Assembly (NCBI RefSeq): GCF_042477335.2
Contig: NC_091262.1
Location: forward strand, 73,828,001 to 73,892,000
Origin: Ovis canadensis
Taxonomy: Eukaryota; Chordata; Mammalia; Artiodactyla; Bovidae
Length of the DNA: 64,000 nt
Reading direction: 5' to 3'
Positions within the stretch are counted from its first letter, which is position 1; each line of letters begins with the position of its first letter. Shown here piece after piece: positions 33,134 through 43,750 of the stretch. The position numbers and the translations under genes were made by a program. The notes under the pieces were generated by a model. The model saw only the letters and a program-made list of their open reading frames with translations, did not search any database and was not told the DNA's origin.

Positions 33134-34039
33134 GTCAGGGCCGGCTGCGGGCGGGGCTGGGAGGCGACCTTCCTTGGCTGCTCTGCGGGGCCGAGGGTCT
33201 GTCGGGCAGGTCCGTCCGGGGGCTCGAGGGGAGGGGGTTAGGGTATGGGTTTCCACACCGCATCAGAGCATCTAGAGTGGGGGCACGATCGAGTTGGAAC
33301 TAGGTTTTGAAGATCTGGGGCTCTGGGCCAGTCTGTGCAGCGGGTTTAAGTCCTAGCGGTTCTCCGATCCTCACTCTGAGCTGTAGTAGGCGTTTCGGGG
33401 CAAGTTCTCTTCGGCTGAGTCCAAGCAACATTATCAGCAGCCCGACTCCCAGCTCTGCAGGAGTGGGGAAGTGGGGCAGAGGGATACAGGAAGAGGCCCT
33501 AAGAAGTAATCACTTGGGGACAATTTGAGGGAGTGGCCTGTCCCGTGGATAAGGGACAGGTGCTGTTGATGGTGCCGGGAGGGCCGAGGTTGCCCTTTTC
33601 TGAGGCTCGGGGATTCAGAGATTGGCCTGTCGTGCCTCAAGGCTGGGGGATGAGGGTGGTCAGGGACCGTTCTCCGTCGTTGCTTACAAGGAGGGGCTTG
33701 ACTCAGCTTTTGGAGTGGACTTAGCTGACGTCTGCTGCTGAAAAAGACATGGAAATTTATGTTCAGATACTCACGGATGGGGGAGATTTGTGGGAGATAG
33801 GGTATCTTAGAGAGGTTTGTGGGGAGCTGGATGAGGAATGACTCCTGAGCCCTAGCTAACTCAAGCTGGCAGCTCCAGGAGCCAGTCAGGTTCTGGGGCA
33901 AAGTATGCAGAGTCTGTGACTTGTCACTGGCTCTGGAGGGAGGGAGGAGGGCCCTGACAGTTAATTAGCACCTTTGCTGTTGAGTCTCCTGCTGTGAACC
34001 TTACCTGCATTCTGCTGTTTCAAGTGAGTTGAGTAGGAG

Positions 34040-34100
34040 GGACTGGAGAAGGGAATGGCTCGGGCACGCATTCCAGTATTCTTGCCTGGAAAACCAGGCC
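34040..34100 (+). mobile_element. Bov-tA internal fragment
   Basis: GGACTGGAGAAGGGAATGGC and CAGTATTCTTGCCTGGAAAA. A second scrap, the SINE tail GAGTCGGACACAACCGAGC, lies at 34690-34731. A MIR-like stretch lies between them (34365-34585). Confidence 0.7.
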
Positions 34101-35024
34101 TGCCCTTTGGCTGGGGTGGATGGGGCTGGCAGAGAAATGGGGGGACTGTCCCTGTACCCGCTGAAGCGTGGCATTCCAGTTAGACTTTTCAGTGACTGAG
34201 TTCTCCCTGAGTCTTCCTGAGGTTGTTTAGTGACAGCGTCCTGGAGAGTTTTAAGGCACCAAGTTCTCTGGTAGTCTCCATGCCGAGTTCTGTATTCTGC
34301 TGTTCTGCATTTGAAGTTGTCCATCATAGTCATTCCAACATGGACGAGACAGGCTGGTGTCAGGGAAAGGCTTCAGGTTAGAATCCTGTGGCCAATCCAT
34401 TCTGCAGCCTGAAGCAAGGCACAAAACTGCGTTTTCCCTTTGAATAATATGAGGATAATGAAACCACGTGTGCCAAAGATTTTGTGAGGAACAAAGAGAA
34501 AGGAAAACTTTTAGAACGTTCCCGTCATCTCACCTGGCACAGGGAAGGCACCCACTAAATGGTAGCTGTTTTATTATTAGCACTTTATGACTTTAAAAGT
34601 ATTTTTCCCCATGTTATCTAATCCGTACAGAACTCTTGGTTTTGGCGGGTGGAAATGAGGAGTGAAGGCAGCTTAACATTACCAGAAGGTATGGGATCCC
34701 AAAGAGTCGGACACAACCGAGCAACTAAAAATTTAAAAAAGTAATACTTCCATGTATTATGCCCACGATCCTTTTGCCTTCCTGGTCTTCTGGAATGCTA
34801 CCAAGTGGCTGGCTTTTTTCACTTACAGGGTGAGCTGCAGTCTTCATCCAGCAGCAGGGTGTCTCTGCTTATAAGATAAGATGGGAGTAACTGCAGTCTC
34901 AGCTGGGACCTTGCCTCGCCCCTATGGCCCTTAGTAAAAAGTTGTGTTGTTGATATCTTGCTTAGCATAAAGTTTTGAGAGCCTCCAGTCTGTGACTTTC
35001 AGTTCTCCTGTTTAATATAACCAG

Positions 35025-35101
35025 TGGATGGTATAACTGAATCCCTTTGCTCTATACCTGAAACATTATGCATCAACTATACTTCAATTATTTAAAAAAT
35101 A
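35025..35101 (+). mobile_element. Very short ruminant L1 3' end with TSD
   Basis: Only 77 bases of L1 3' end plus A-rich tail, bounded by an exact 11-bp duplication AATATAACCAG at 35014-35024 and 35102-35112. Confidence 0.85.
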
Positions 35102-35589
35102 AATATAACCAGAGGTAGGCCATACTGCAGTCTGGCCAGCAAACTGAAAGTAAGAGCAGGAGTGAGAATGTTTTTGCTAAGAACACTTCTGTGTTTGACT
35201 TTCAGCCTTCTGTTCTTAAGTGTTCAAACAATAGCAACAGGAATTTAACCCTTAAATGTCTTGACCGTTGACCTTCATCAGACCATTACTTTAGTCAGTA
35301 AATGTGTTACATGTATATTGAACATAATACATGTCCTTTGTTCCCTAGAAAAGTAAGCATTAGTGTAAGTCTTAACCTCCAGACTTAGGGCAGGGTGGTG
35401 TAAGCAGGTTTTCACAGTGAGGATTAGTTTAGCCTGGGTGAGGCTTTGAAACTTGAAGTCTCCATCTTTTTGCTTGCCACAGCTTTGAGTTTACCGCGAG
35501 AGACTGACAGGCTGTCTGATGCTTGCTTTTGCCAACCAAGGATATGTCTGTGCGCCTTTCCCAGACCAAGGTCACTTCTAGTAACAGGA

Positions 35590-35780
35590 GAGTTCAGTTC
35601 AGTTCAGTCACTCAGTTGTGTCTGACTCTGCGACCCCATGGACTGCAGCACGCCAGGCTTCCCTGTTCATCACCAACTCCCGGAGCTTGCTCAAACACAT
35701 ATCCTTCGCCTCGGTGATGCCATCCAACCATCTCATCCTCTGTCGTCCCCTTCGCCTCCTGCCTTCAGTCTTCCCCTAGA
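35590..35780 (-). mobile_element. BovB LINE 3' end, antisense
   Basis: Begins with the (AGTTC)n-like tail, then CACTCAGTTGTGTCTGACTC and CTCATCCTCTGTCGTCCCC. Confidence 0.9.
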
Positions 35781-36827
35781 GGGCAGACAGAATGAAAACC
35801 ACGACAGGAGAGGGACTCCTGCAAAACTGGCCTTTCCTGCTTTCTTGTGCCAGAGGAGGCTGAGCTTTACAAAGAGCCCAAGCTGGAGGAAGACCCTCAG
35901 ACACTGTCTCCTGGTTCTGGGCGCTGGGTCCATGGAGTGTAGTGCCCAGAGGTGTCAGGCCGAGACCTGAGACCCAGGGAACCAGGGCGACTGTGAGGCA
36001 GCTTTGCACTTTGTCCTTCCTCAAGTTTTTGGTTTTTTTTTTTTTCCTTTTTTAAAACCTGGAGCACGCATTGAAGACAACCACAGTGGAACCCAAAGAG
36101 ATAGGGACCCATCTCCCAGCCCTGGTCTTAACAAAGACTAATCTTTACTTTTGGTTTCAAAAGAAACATGTGCTCATGGGAGAAGCTTGGAAAACAATAA
36201 TGAAAACCTAAAGCAAATGACAATCCACTGTAATTCTGGTGGAAACCATAAACCATTATTATTAATATTTGGATCTACCTTCTAACAGTTTTTTTTTTTT
36301 TCAGTAGAGTTGAGATCACACATGTCTATATATAGCGTTCTGCCCTCCTGAGAGCGGGGAACGTGTCTTTTGTGACTCCCGGAGCACTGTGCGTGTTGCT
36401 TATGCAAAGCGAACTTTCAGTGAGTGTCTCAATGAAAACTGCTTCTTTTCTTTATCATTTTATCATAAACTCGTAAAAACATTACGGACACTGGAATTTC
36501 TGCCTGTTCAGATTACTCTTATGTTCTTCATGTAAAGAGCAGTGTCTGTTGAATGAATAACCATCATGCTTTGTTGAATGGTTCTTAAGCATTTGAAAAT
36601 ACGCTCAGCCTCTCCAGTGTCCAGGACTTTAAGGATAGTAAAGCTATGATGTTAGCAAGAAGTCAGATCAGGAGTGTGCGTACGTGTCTATGGAGGGCGG
36701 GTTGTATGCTGCAGACAGGGAGATAACGTGTGCCCACCCTCTGGAGGAGAAACTCTCAGTACCCGGGCAGGTTGAAGGTGAACCGACCTGAAGACCCATC
36801 TGTTTCATGCTCAAGTATTTAGTCTAC

Positions 36828-37055
36828 AGCAGGGATCGACAAGCTTCCTTTGTGAAGAGCCAGAGTGTAAATACTTCAGGCTTTGGGCGCCCAGTGGTCT
36901 CTGTTGGCGCCTGTTCAGCTCTGCCGTTACAGTGTACTGCAGTCAGGGACGACGCCTAGATGAAGGAGAGAAGCGGAGTTCCAATAAAACTTTACTTATA
37001 AACACAAGGAATTGGAGTGGACTTGGCCTGAAGGCTGTGGTTTGCCTCCCCATGG
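36828..37055. mobile_element. hAT-type DNA transposon remnant
   Basis: Left end CAGGGATCGACAAGCTTCC, internal TAAATACTTCAGGCTTTGGG and CCAATAAAACTTTACTTAT, right end resembling the inverted left end (GGCTGTGGTTTGCCTCCCC). Old non-autonomous copy. Confidence 0.7.
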
Positions 37056-37278
37056 GCTGGAGAGGCCGTCCCCTGCCTGTGAACTCAGAGACTCCTGTAA
37101 GGATGTGCAACTTCTTTGTAGTAATGAAAAGCGGGCAAGAAAGGATCTTGGTCTCTTAGCAGCAGAGTGAAGAAAGCAACTGTGTCATGTGATGCGAAAC
37201 TAAGCTATGGTTAAAAAATTAATTAGATCTAGGTGTATTTAATCTGACTGAATCTCAGAAAAGACAATGGTTAGCTCA

Positions 37279-37482
37279 AAAGGTGGCTCAGTGGTAAAGA
37301 ATCCACCTGCCAATGCAGGAGACTCAGGGTCGGTCCCTGGGTTGGGAAGATCCCCTGGAGAAGGAAATGGTAACCTGCACCAGTATTCTTGCCTAGAAAA
37401 TCTCATGACAGAGGAGCCTGGCAGGCTGCGGTCCATGGGGTCAAAGAAGAGTCAGACTTGACTTAGTGACTAAACAACAACC
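37279..37482 (+). mobile_element. Bov-tA SINE
   Basis: AAAGGTGGCTCAGTGGTAAA to GAGTCAGACTTGACTTAGTG, nearly complete. Confidence 0.92.
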
Positions 37483-37624
37483 AGTTGCAAAAAGGTAATT
37501 GTGACTTAATTGTGTGTATATAAATGTTCAAAATGTGAAGCAGTCCCATGGATTGCAGATCTGTGTGTCATGCAGGTGGGGCTCACAGGTAGGCAGGAGT
37601 AACCGATGCCAGCCCCCGGCCAGA

Positions 37625-37815
37625 GGCCACCTCTGGTGGTCAAGAACCTGGCCTTTGGACTCCCAGGCACCGGGACGCAAATCTGGCTCCACCACATGCT
37701 AGCTCTGTGACATTGGTTAAGTTATTTAACCTCAGAGCCCTTATTTCTTCATCTGTAGAATAAGAACAGTTGTACATACCTCTGTGAAGATGAAATGAGA
37801 TTAGATGTGTGAACA
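37625..37815 (+). mobile_element. MIR SINE
   Basis: Typical MIR core: CTAGCTCTGTGACATTGG, AACCTCAGAGCCCTTATTTC, GATGAAATGAGATTAGATG. An antisense MIR-like copy follows at 38005-38150. Confidence 0.75.
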
Positions 37816-38190
37816 ATGTAAGAGTATGAAGCTCAGGAACCCGTAGCTCAGGAAATGGGGTTTTTATTGCTGCATGGCCTGCTTCATTGGTGTTTTCCCC
37901 GCATTCTTTCCCTCTGTTTTCCCCGCTGCATATATTGTCAGAAGAGCGTCACTGTGAGCGGGGTAGACGAAACTGACGTGGAGAGAGTAGCCACCGTGCA
38001 CCTGGCACAGTGGGAGCATAATTTCTTTCACCAATTTTAACTTATTTAATCTTCATAGTAAATCTGTGAGGCAGAGTTATTCCCATTTTACAGAAAAGGA
38101 AACGAAGGCTAAGAGATGCGATTTACCTGAGGCTATATTTACAAGCCAGCCAGCCAGGCTGACCCCTGAACCAAAGCCTTGTTCCCTCTT

Positions 38191-38312
38191 GTGTGCCCGT
38201 TCAGTCGTGTCTCACTCTTTGTGACCCCGTGGACTATAGCCCACCAGACGCCTCTGTCCATGGAATCTCCCAGGCAGGAACGCTGGAGCGGGTCGCCAGT
38301 CCCTCCCCCAGG
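38191..38312 (-). mobile_element. Bov-tA SINE, antisense, 5' part missing
   Basis: TTCAGTCGTGTCTCACTCTT to GCTGGAGCGGGTCGCCAG. The tRNA-like half is absent. Confidence 0.88.
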
Positions 38313-39779
38313 TTCCTTCTTGGCCCTGTGGTTTACTTTTCTTCTCTTGAAGCTCTGCTGTTTTTGATGCTTTGAGCTCACATTATCTCTAACAGTCCTA
38401 CCTGCTTAAGTCCTTAAGTACTCCCAAGTTGGGGGATATGGAGAACTACATGACTCCAGAGGAGGTGGCGTAACCTCTCCAAGGAGTAGAGTCCCCTATT
38501 TGGCAGAGTTGGAATTAACCTGCGTCAGACTCTGAAGCTCGTGTCCTGAAAATCTGCCGAGAAAAAGGAAAACTGGGATCACGGTGCTCTTATGGTTGAT
38601 TGTCCAAAGCAGGAATGATGTCCAGTGTTCTGAAATGTCAAGAATTTTAGAAGCACCTTTTGAAAGTTCTGGAAGGGAATTTTCTAGAACATTTCCTCCC
38701 CTCTGACTTGATACTTTGGAATATTAAAATTTTTGGTGGAGCAGTGGGTGTATGTAGAACTGATTTTGTAAGAGACTCCCAAGTCCCAGTCCTGGTTTTA
38801 CCTGTTATGTAACTTTGCATTCAGCATTTTCTGTCACAAACAGAATCACATTTTATCATCTATAAAGTATGGTTATCATTAATATCCATTCTTGGCTATG
38901 ATTTTCGAATTATTCAAGAATTGCTCCAAGCAATTTTTCAAGCTATATATTCCAAGCGATAGATGCAAGAACTACACAAATACTCACACTTACATTGTAG
39001 TCACGGAAAATTTAAAGGGTGAGAAAAATTAGCCATACTTGATTGATTGTGACTTGATAGAATTTTAGTTTCCAATTTATGATTCATCGTCTTTTGTTTT
39101 GGGGAGTTTCTCACTTCACTTTCTAGGAAGCAGTTGGGTATTTCCTTTAATATTTAAACTTGTAATCAGAGTCTTTAAAACATGGAAAATGACATCGTTT
39201 TTAGGAAAGATGTCAGAGCTTTGCTTTGGCATCAGCCACCCACACTTGCTACTCTAACAATGAGAGAAGCAGGTAAGCCTAATCGTGATAAACTCAGCAC
39301 TGTGGGCCCCTTGGGCACTGTCATAGTGCCGCCCTGTGCTCTGAGTGGGGCTCTCCTACGCTCTTGAAGTGCAAGTGATCCGGACAGTCACGGGCCATGG
39401 GGTTTGCAAGGAATTTGTCTCCCTTGCACGTGACTGTGTTGGATACTCAGAGTGGTCCAAAAGCCCACTTGTTTTGGGCTTTTGGTGGTGGGCTTTTGGG
39501 TAGTTTTGGTGGTAAGAATGGATTCCCTTCCTTCCTTGTAGCTGGGATGCATGGTCTGCAGCAGCATAATATTCAGTGAACGGGACGCGCCTGACGCTTT
39601 GGTTCAGCATGGTACAACCATGGTTGAGCATAAAAACAATTGATGAAAGCAGATCATTCTTTTACTCAACAAAGGTTTTATTTTAAAACATCATACTTTT
39701 TAGGATTAAACGTGGTTTTCGGTGGCCTTCAGATGGGAAATTTTTTCACCTTTGGAGTGTTTCAAAAATTGTAGGCACT

Positions 39780-39909
39780 GGGATTTCCTTGACAGTCCAG
39801 TGATTTAAGACTACACTCCCAGTGCAGGGGGCCTGGGTTCAATTCCTGATCGGGAAACTGAGATCCTGCATGCTGCCAGGCACGGCAAAAAAAAAAAAAA
39901 AAAAAAAAA
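39780..39909 (+). mobile_element. CHR-type SINE with long poly(A)
   Basis: GGGATTTCCTTGACAGTCC head, GGTTCAATTCCTGATCGGG B-box region and a 22-base A tail. Confidence 0.9.
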
Positions 39910-39947
39910 GCAGGCGTTCACCAAAAGAATCAGTAATATTTATTGCT

Positions 39948-40223
39948 GCTGCTGCTGCTGCTAAGTCTCATCAGTCGTGTCCGACTCTGTGCAACCCCGT
40001 AGATGGCAGCCCACCAGGCTCCTCTGTCCCTGGGATTCTCCAGGCAAGAATACTGGAGTGGGATGCCATTTCCTTCTCCAATGCATGAAAGTGAAAGATG
40101 AAAGTGAAGTCACTCAGTCATGTCTGACTCTTAGCAACCCCACGGACTGCAGCCCACCAGGCTCCTCCATCCATGGGATTTCCCAAGCAAGAGTACTGGA
40201 GTGGGGTGCCATTGCCTTCTCCC
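39948..40223 (-). mobile_element. BOV-A2 dimeric SINE, antisense, with TSD
   Basis: Starts with five TGC units, then two tandem A-type monomers. Exact 11-bp duplication TATTTATTGCT at 39937-39947 and 40224-40234. Confidence 0.95.
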
Positions 40224-40377
40224 TATTTATTGCTATGGAGAGCTTAATGCACGTATTATTAATTGGGGGGGGGGAACCCCATAGTGTTGTACAGATAAAT
40301 GGTTTGTGTACCTAAATGTAAAAGATGTTTAAGAAAGTTTAGAAGGGGTAAAAAATTCACATTAAAACAATTCTTCC

Positions 40378-40495
40378 CTGGAGAAGGAAATGGCAACCCA
40401 CTCTAGTATTCTTGCCTGGAAAATCCTATGGATAGAGGAGCCTGGAGGGCTACAGTTCATAGGTTGCAAAGAGTCAGGCTGGACTGAAGTGACTT
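40378..40495 (+). mobile_element. BOV-A2 / Bov-tA monomer, sense
   Basis: GGAGAAGGAAATGGCAACCC to GGACTGAAGTGACTTAG. Single unit, inverted relative to the preceding BOV-A2. Confidence 0.9.
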
Positions 40496-40539
40496 AGAAA
40501 GGAATAATATTCAGTCATATAAAAGTATTAAGTAATATA

Positions 40540-40910
40540 TATTACAGATAGATAAGCTTAAGAATGTTATGCTAAATGAAGGAAGCTAAGCACAAAGGGC
40601 CAAATATTTCTATTTATATGAAATATCTAGAACAGGCAAATCTGAATACTGAGATATATCAGTCTGTATGGCACAATAGAGTTAGGAAGCAGCTTAGTGG
40701 TTGCCAGGAGCTGAGGGAAGAAGGGACCAGGAAATTACTGCTTAAAGGGGATGAGATTTTTGTTTGGGATGATGAAAAACTAGATGGTCACGATGTTTAC
40801 ATTGTAAATATAATTGATGGGATTAAATTGTAAACTTTAAAAGATTAAAATTGTAAATTGAATGTTGTATATATTTTACCACAATAAAAATGTAATGCCG
40901 CAAAAAAAAA
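40540..40910 (+). mobile_element. Old L1 3' end
   Basis: L1 phrases GTGGTTGCCAGGAGCTGAGG and TATATTTTACCACAATAAAA, ending in an A run. The 85-residue open frame at 40576-40833 is this repeat, not a gene. Confidence 0.8.
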
Positions 40911-42424
40911 ATTTCTTAATCCTCCCCATCATAAATTTTAAAAAGATGAATTATTGGAAACATAAGTAAATTCGGATAGTCTCTTCGTGTTTGAGAATAG
41001 AGTTTTGTTTTTTTTTTAAATCCCAAACACATAACTTACATGGTAAGTAATTATTTATGTAGTACCAAACATCAGAGCAATGGAAAACCTGAATTCTTCA
41101 GAGTATTCCAGTATGAAGACATTCTGATGGTTCGTGGAATTTGCCCTTTATTGATAATCTCCAAACCTCCAGCTGGCTTTAAAGAAAAAAAAAACAAAAC
41201 AAAACAAACCCAGAGTGGCTTCAAAGCGAACTTTTCAGAGCCTATAATGTTGTAACCATTTCTTCATCCTTGAAGCCTGTCTGCAGAAGAAAGATAAAAC
41301 TCTCCAGCAGTGACCTTCTAGCGCTGTCCTGCTGAGCAAAGTTGCTGGGTTTTTTTTTTTTTTTTTTTTTAGGAGGCAGTGACTTAAAAGAGAAAAACAT
41401 AAGGTATCTTGGGACTGTCGTTTTTAAGATAACTCATATTGGCCATCTTACTTGGTCAAACACATCTGATAATAAATGATAGGGCATCAAGCAGAAGGTT
41501 TTGTATCGTTTGTTTACATAAAAACCACCACTTGGCCGATTTCTAAAATGTACATAATACGATCTTTGGCTTGAAGAATCTGTTGACTTTTCTGTTTCAT
41601 TTATTTGTGTGTATAAAAAGGTACACTTCAATCTCAGGGTCTGAGTCAAAAAGAAAGTAAAAGATGAGGAATTCAGAAAAGGGTTTTTTGATTTTCTTCA
41701 ATGTCTTAAGATTGCAACCACATTCCTCTCATGACCAGCACCCTCGTGGCCCAGCTCTGAACAGAATCATCAGATGGTTGCCCTGTCCCAGGAGGCGCGT
41801 CATCTCGGTGTGTCCTTGGAGCCACTGTCTTTCTCTCCTAGTGCGGGGAGTGGGTCTCCCTCGGCCTGTGGCCCTGTACCTGGCCCAGGACATGGGCCTT
41901 AGTGAGCCCTGGGCCCTCCCTTCATTTTTCTCAGTCCCTACGAGTTCTGGGCTGAACCAGCTCAGCTGTCCCATCTGAGGGGCGGAATAGGGCCAGAGCC
42001 ATAGTCTATAGACACAGGAGACGGATTTTTGCTTGGGTAAGAGAATCATTAAAGATAAAAACCAGTGACTCAGTGTCTTGCTTCACCAACCAAGAAAGGC
42101 GTGAAGAACATTAGGTGGGGGCTGCCCAGTCTGCCAGTGAGTCACTGTGATGGGCCCACATTCAGTTGTCATTTGGAATTGAAGTTGTGGCATTTCTCTT
42201 TTTATTTTGCTGAAAACGTGGCTGGCACAAGCATGGGCAATATCACCTTGTGTATCTTGTGTAACTTGCATTAACTAATCAAGTACTCTGCCATTATCCA
42301 GGGTCAGTCGTGAGTCAGGTCATTTATGAGAGTTTTCCTTACCTGATTCCTGTAAAAACTTTGTGGGATGAAGGTAGAAACAGAGGATGGAGGCCTCTCA
42401 GTTTATAATTGGAAGAGTCAGGGG

Positions 42425-42559
42425 TTTTTTTTGGTTTTGTTTTGTTATTTATTTATTTGGCTGTGCTGGGTCTTGGTTGCAACGTGTGGCAACCCTTGAA
42501 CTCTGGCTCTCTGCCTTGAGAGCTCAGAGTCTTAGCCATCGGACCATCAGGGAAGTCCC
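42425..42559 (-). mobile_element. CHR-type SINE, antisense, 170 bp before GLRX5 exon 2
   Basis: TTATTTATTTGGCTGTGCTG to GGACCATCAGGGAAGTCCC. Confidence 0.88.
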
Positions 42560-42729
42560 AAAGTGTCAAGGTTTAAACAGGGGTTCACTGGACTCTAAAG
42601 CTTACGCTGTCCCCAAGGATGGGGAGCAAGGGAGGGACACGGGGTGTCCTGCTCAGAGCAGGGAGACGTGTTGTCATGCAGGTTCATCTTTGCTCATTCC
42701 AATGACCCTTCAATGTTCTTTCCACGTAG

Positions 42730-42908
42730 GCATTAAAGACTACTCCAACTGGCCCACCATCCCGCAAGTGTACCTTAACGGCGAGTTCGTGGGGGGCTGT
42801 GACATTCTCCTGCAGATGCACCAGAATGGAGACCTGGTGGAAGAACTGAAAAAGCTGGGGATCCGCTCCGCCCTCTTAGATGAAGCGAAAGACCAGGACT
42901 CGAAGTGA
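42730..42908 (+). CDS. GLRX5: Glutaredoxin-related protein 5, mitochondrial: coding exon 2 and stop
   Basis: Second and last coding exon, joined in phase 1 (one base of codon 100 comes from exon 1). The acceptor is a pyrimidine-rich tract ending CACGTAG. It encodes residues 100-158 and stops with TGA at 42906-42908. It supplies the rest of the thioredoxin-fold active site: the WPTIPQ segment at 107-112, whose proline faces the CGFS loop, and the Gly-Gly-Cys-Asp motif at 121-124 that contacts glutathione. Cys123 is the second conserved cysteine of this family. The C-terminal helix and the hydrophilic tail ending DQDSK match the mammalian protein. Together the exons make a 158-residue product with no frameshift or internal stop, so the gene looks intact. 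An in-frame open stretch continues upstream of 42730, but it is intronic and crosses a SINE, so it is not coding. Confidence 0.97.
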
Positions 42909-43395
42909 GGGAAGGAAGCCCCGGGCGAGGAGCCGCTGGCGTCAGAGTCTCACCACCAGAGAAGCCTTACCCATCCAGGTTCCCACTCTTCAGATGACTG
43001 CTTGCGCTGGCTCCTCCAGTTTGTAAGCAGCCAAGTGATTTTAGCGTGTCTGGTGTTTGGGCAAGGAAGATCCTATCGCGAACATAATTGTGACCACTGT
43101 ATTGTCATAATCAATGTTGCATTACGAGATTGTTGTAAACAAAATTCCTTCTTGTGTTGTCCTTTGCTGTTTGCCTGATTCAGGAGTAAACCTGGGAGCT
43201 TTTGAATCATTGTTATTCTTCACGGGTCCTCCACAAATATGTCAGTCTTCAAAGATAATATACCACCCCCCCCAACCCTCCCCCAGTTTTTTGTGACTTG
43301 TTCTATTAAGAAAACTGATGGACAAGGAAGAAAATAAGATAACCGGGTTTTTTTTTGTTTTTGTTTTTTTCAAATAAAATGCCAACCCAGGGATA
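42909..43395 (+). other. GLRX5: GLRX5 3' untranslated region
   Basis: Sequence from the stop codon to about 20 bases past the AATAAA at 43373-43378. It includes a C-rich stretch near 43266-43285 and a T-rich run just before the signal. The cleavage position is estimated, not seen. Confidence 0.75.
43373..43378 (+). promoter_or_regulatory. GLRX5: Poly(A) signal AATAAA for GLRX5
   Basis: First canonical AATAAA after the stop codon, 465 bases downstream, preceded by a U-rich tract and followed by TG-rich sequence (GCATGTGAGTGG) suited to CstF binding. Confidence 0.8.
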
Positions 43396-43429
43396 CTGCA
43401 TGTGAGTGGTTATTCTGAACAGCAGGAAG

Positions 43430-43750
43430 TCTGTGCGTTCATGTTCTGGCTGCTGTAACAAAATGCTGTGGACTGAATGGTTTGTAAACAGTGGGTGTAG
43501 ATTTCTTACAGTTGTGGAAGGCAGAAGTCCAAGATCAGGTCTGTAGCGGATACGCTCTGTGGTGAGGGCCCACTCCTGCTTCACAGACAGCCGTGTTCCC
43601 ACTTTTGGGGCCCCTTTTGCACTAATCCCATTTATTAGGGGTCCACCCCATGACCTGATCACCTCCCAAAGGCCCCACCTCCTGACACCATCCCTTTGGG
43701 AATTAGGTTATATATCAGCATAGGAATTTTGAGGGGACACAGACAGTCAG
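43430..43750 (-). mobile_element. MaLR/MLT1-type LTR, antisense
   Basis: CTGGCTGCTGTAACAAAATG, GTGGAAGGCAGAAGTCCAAG and GACCTGATCACCTCCCAAAG are antisense phrases of a mammalian LTR common in all placentals. It begins about 35 bases past the GLRX5 poly(A) site. Confidence 0.65.

Larger units (their letters stand above)
33134..42729 (+). other. GLRX5: GLRX5 intron 1 (9.6 kb)
   Basis: GT at 33134-33135 and AG at 42728-42729. The first few hundred bases stay GC-rich; the rest is ordinary AT-rich intron. I see no conserved coding exon in it. Repeats are listed separately: Bov-tA/BOV-A2 SINEs in both orientations, a BovB 3' end, a CHR-type SINE in each orientation, MIRs, a hAT-type DNA element, an old L1 3' end and a 77-bp truncated L1. 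Long T or A runs lie at about 36036-36054, 36290-36301, 39888-39909 and 41350-41372. The stretches 38390-39770 and 40980-42420 show nothing I can name. Confidence 0.9.

Noticed and set aside
33236-33245. GGTTAGGGT in GLRX5 intron 1 as a second telomeric tract
   Set aside because: Only a single TTAGGG unit; expected by chance in G-rich sequence.
40576-40833. 85-residue frame with a protein-like composition
   Set aside because: The underlying DNA matches an old L1 3' end, including the CCACAATAAAA terminus and A tail.
42387-42908. 173-residue open frame ending in the GLRX5 C-terminus
   Set aside because: Its first half is intron and a CHR SINE; the real exon begins at 42730 after a good acceptor and joins exon 1 in phase.
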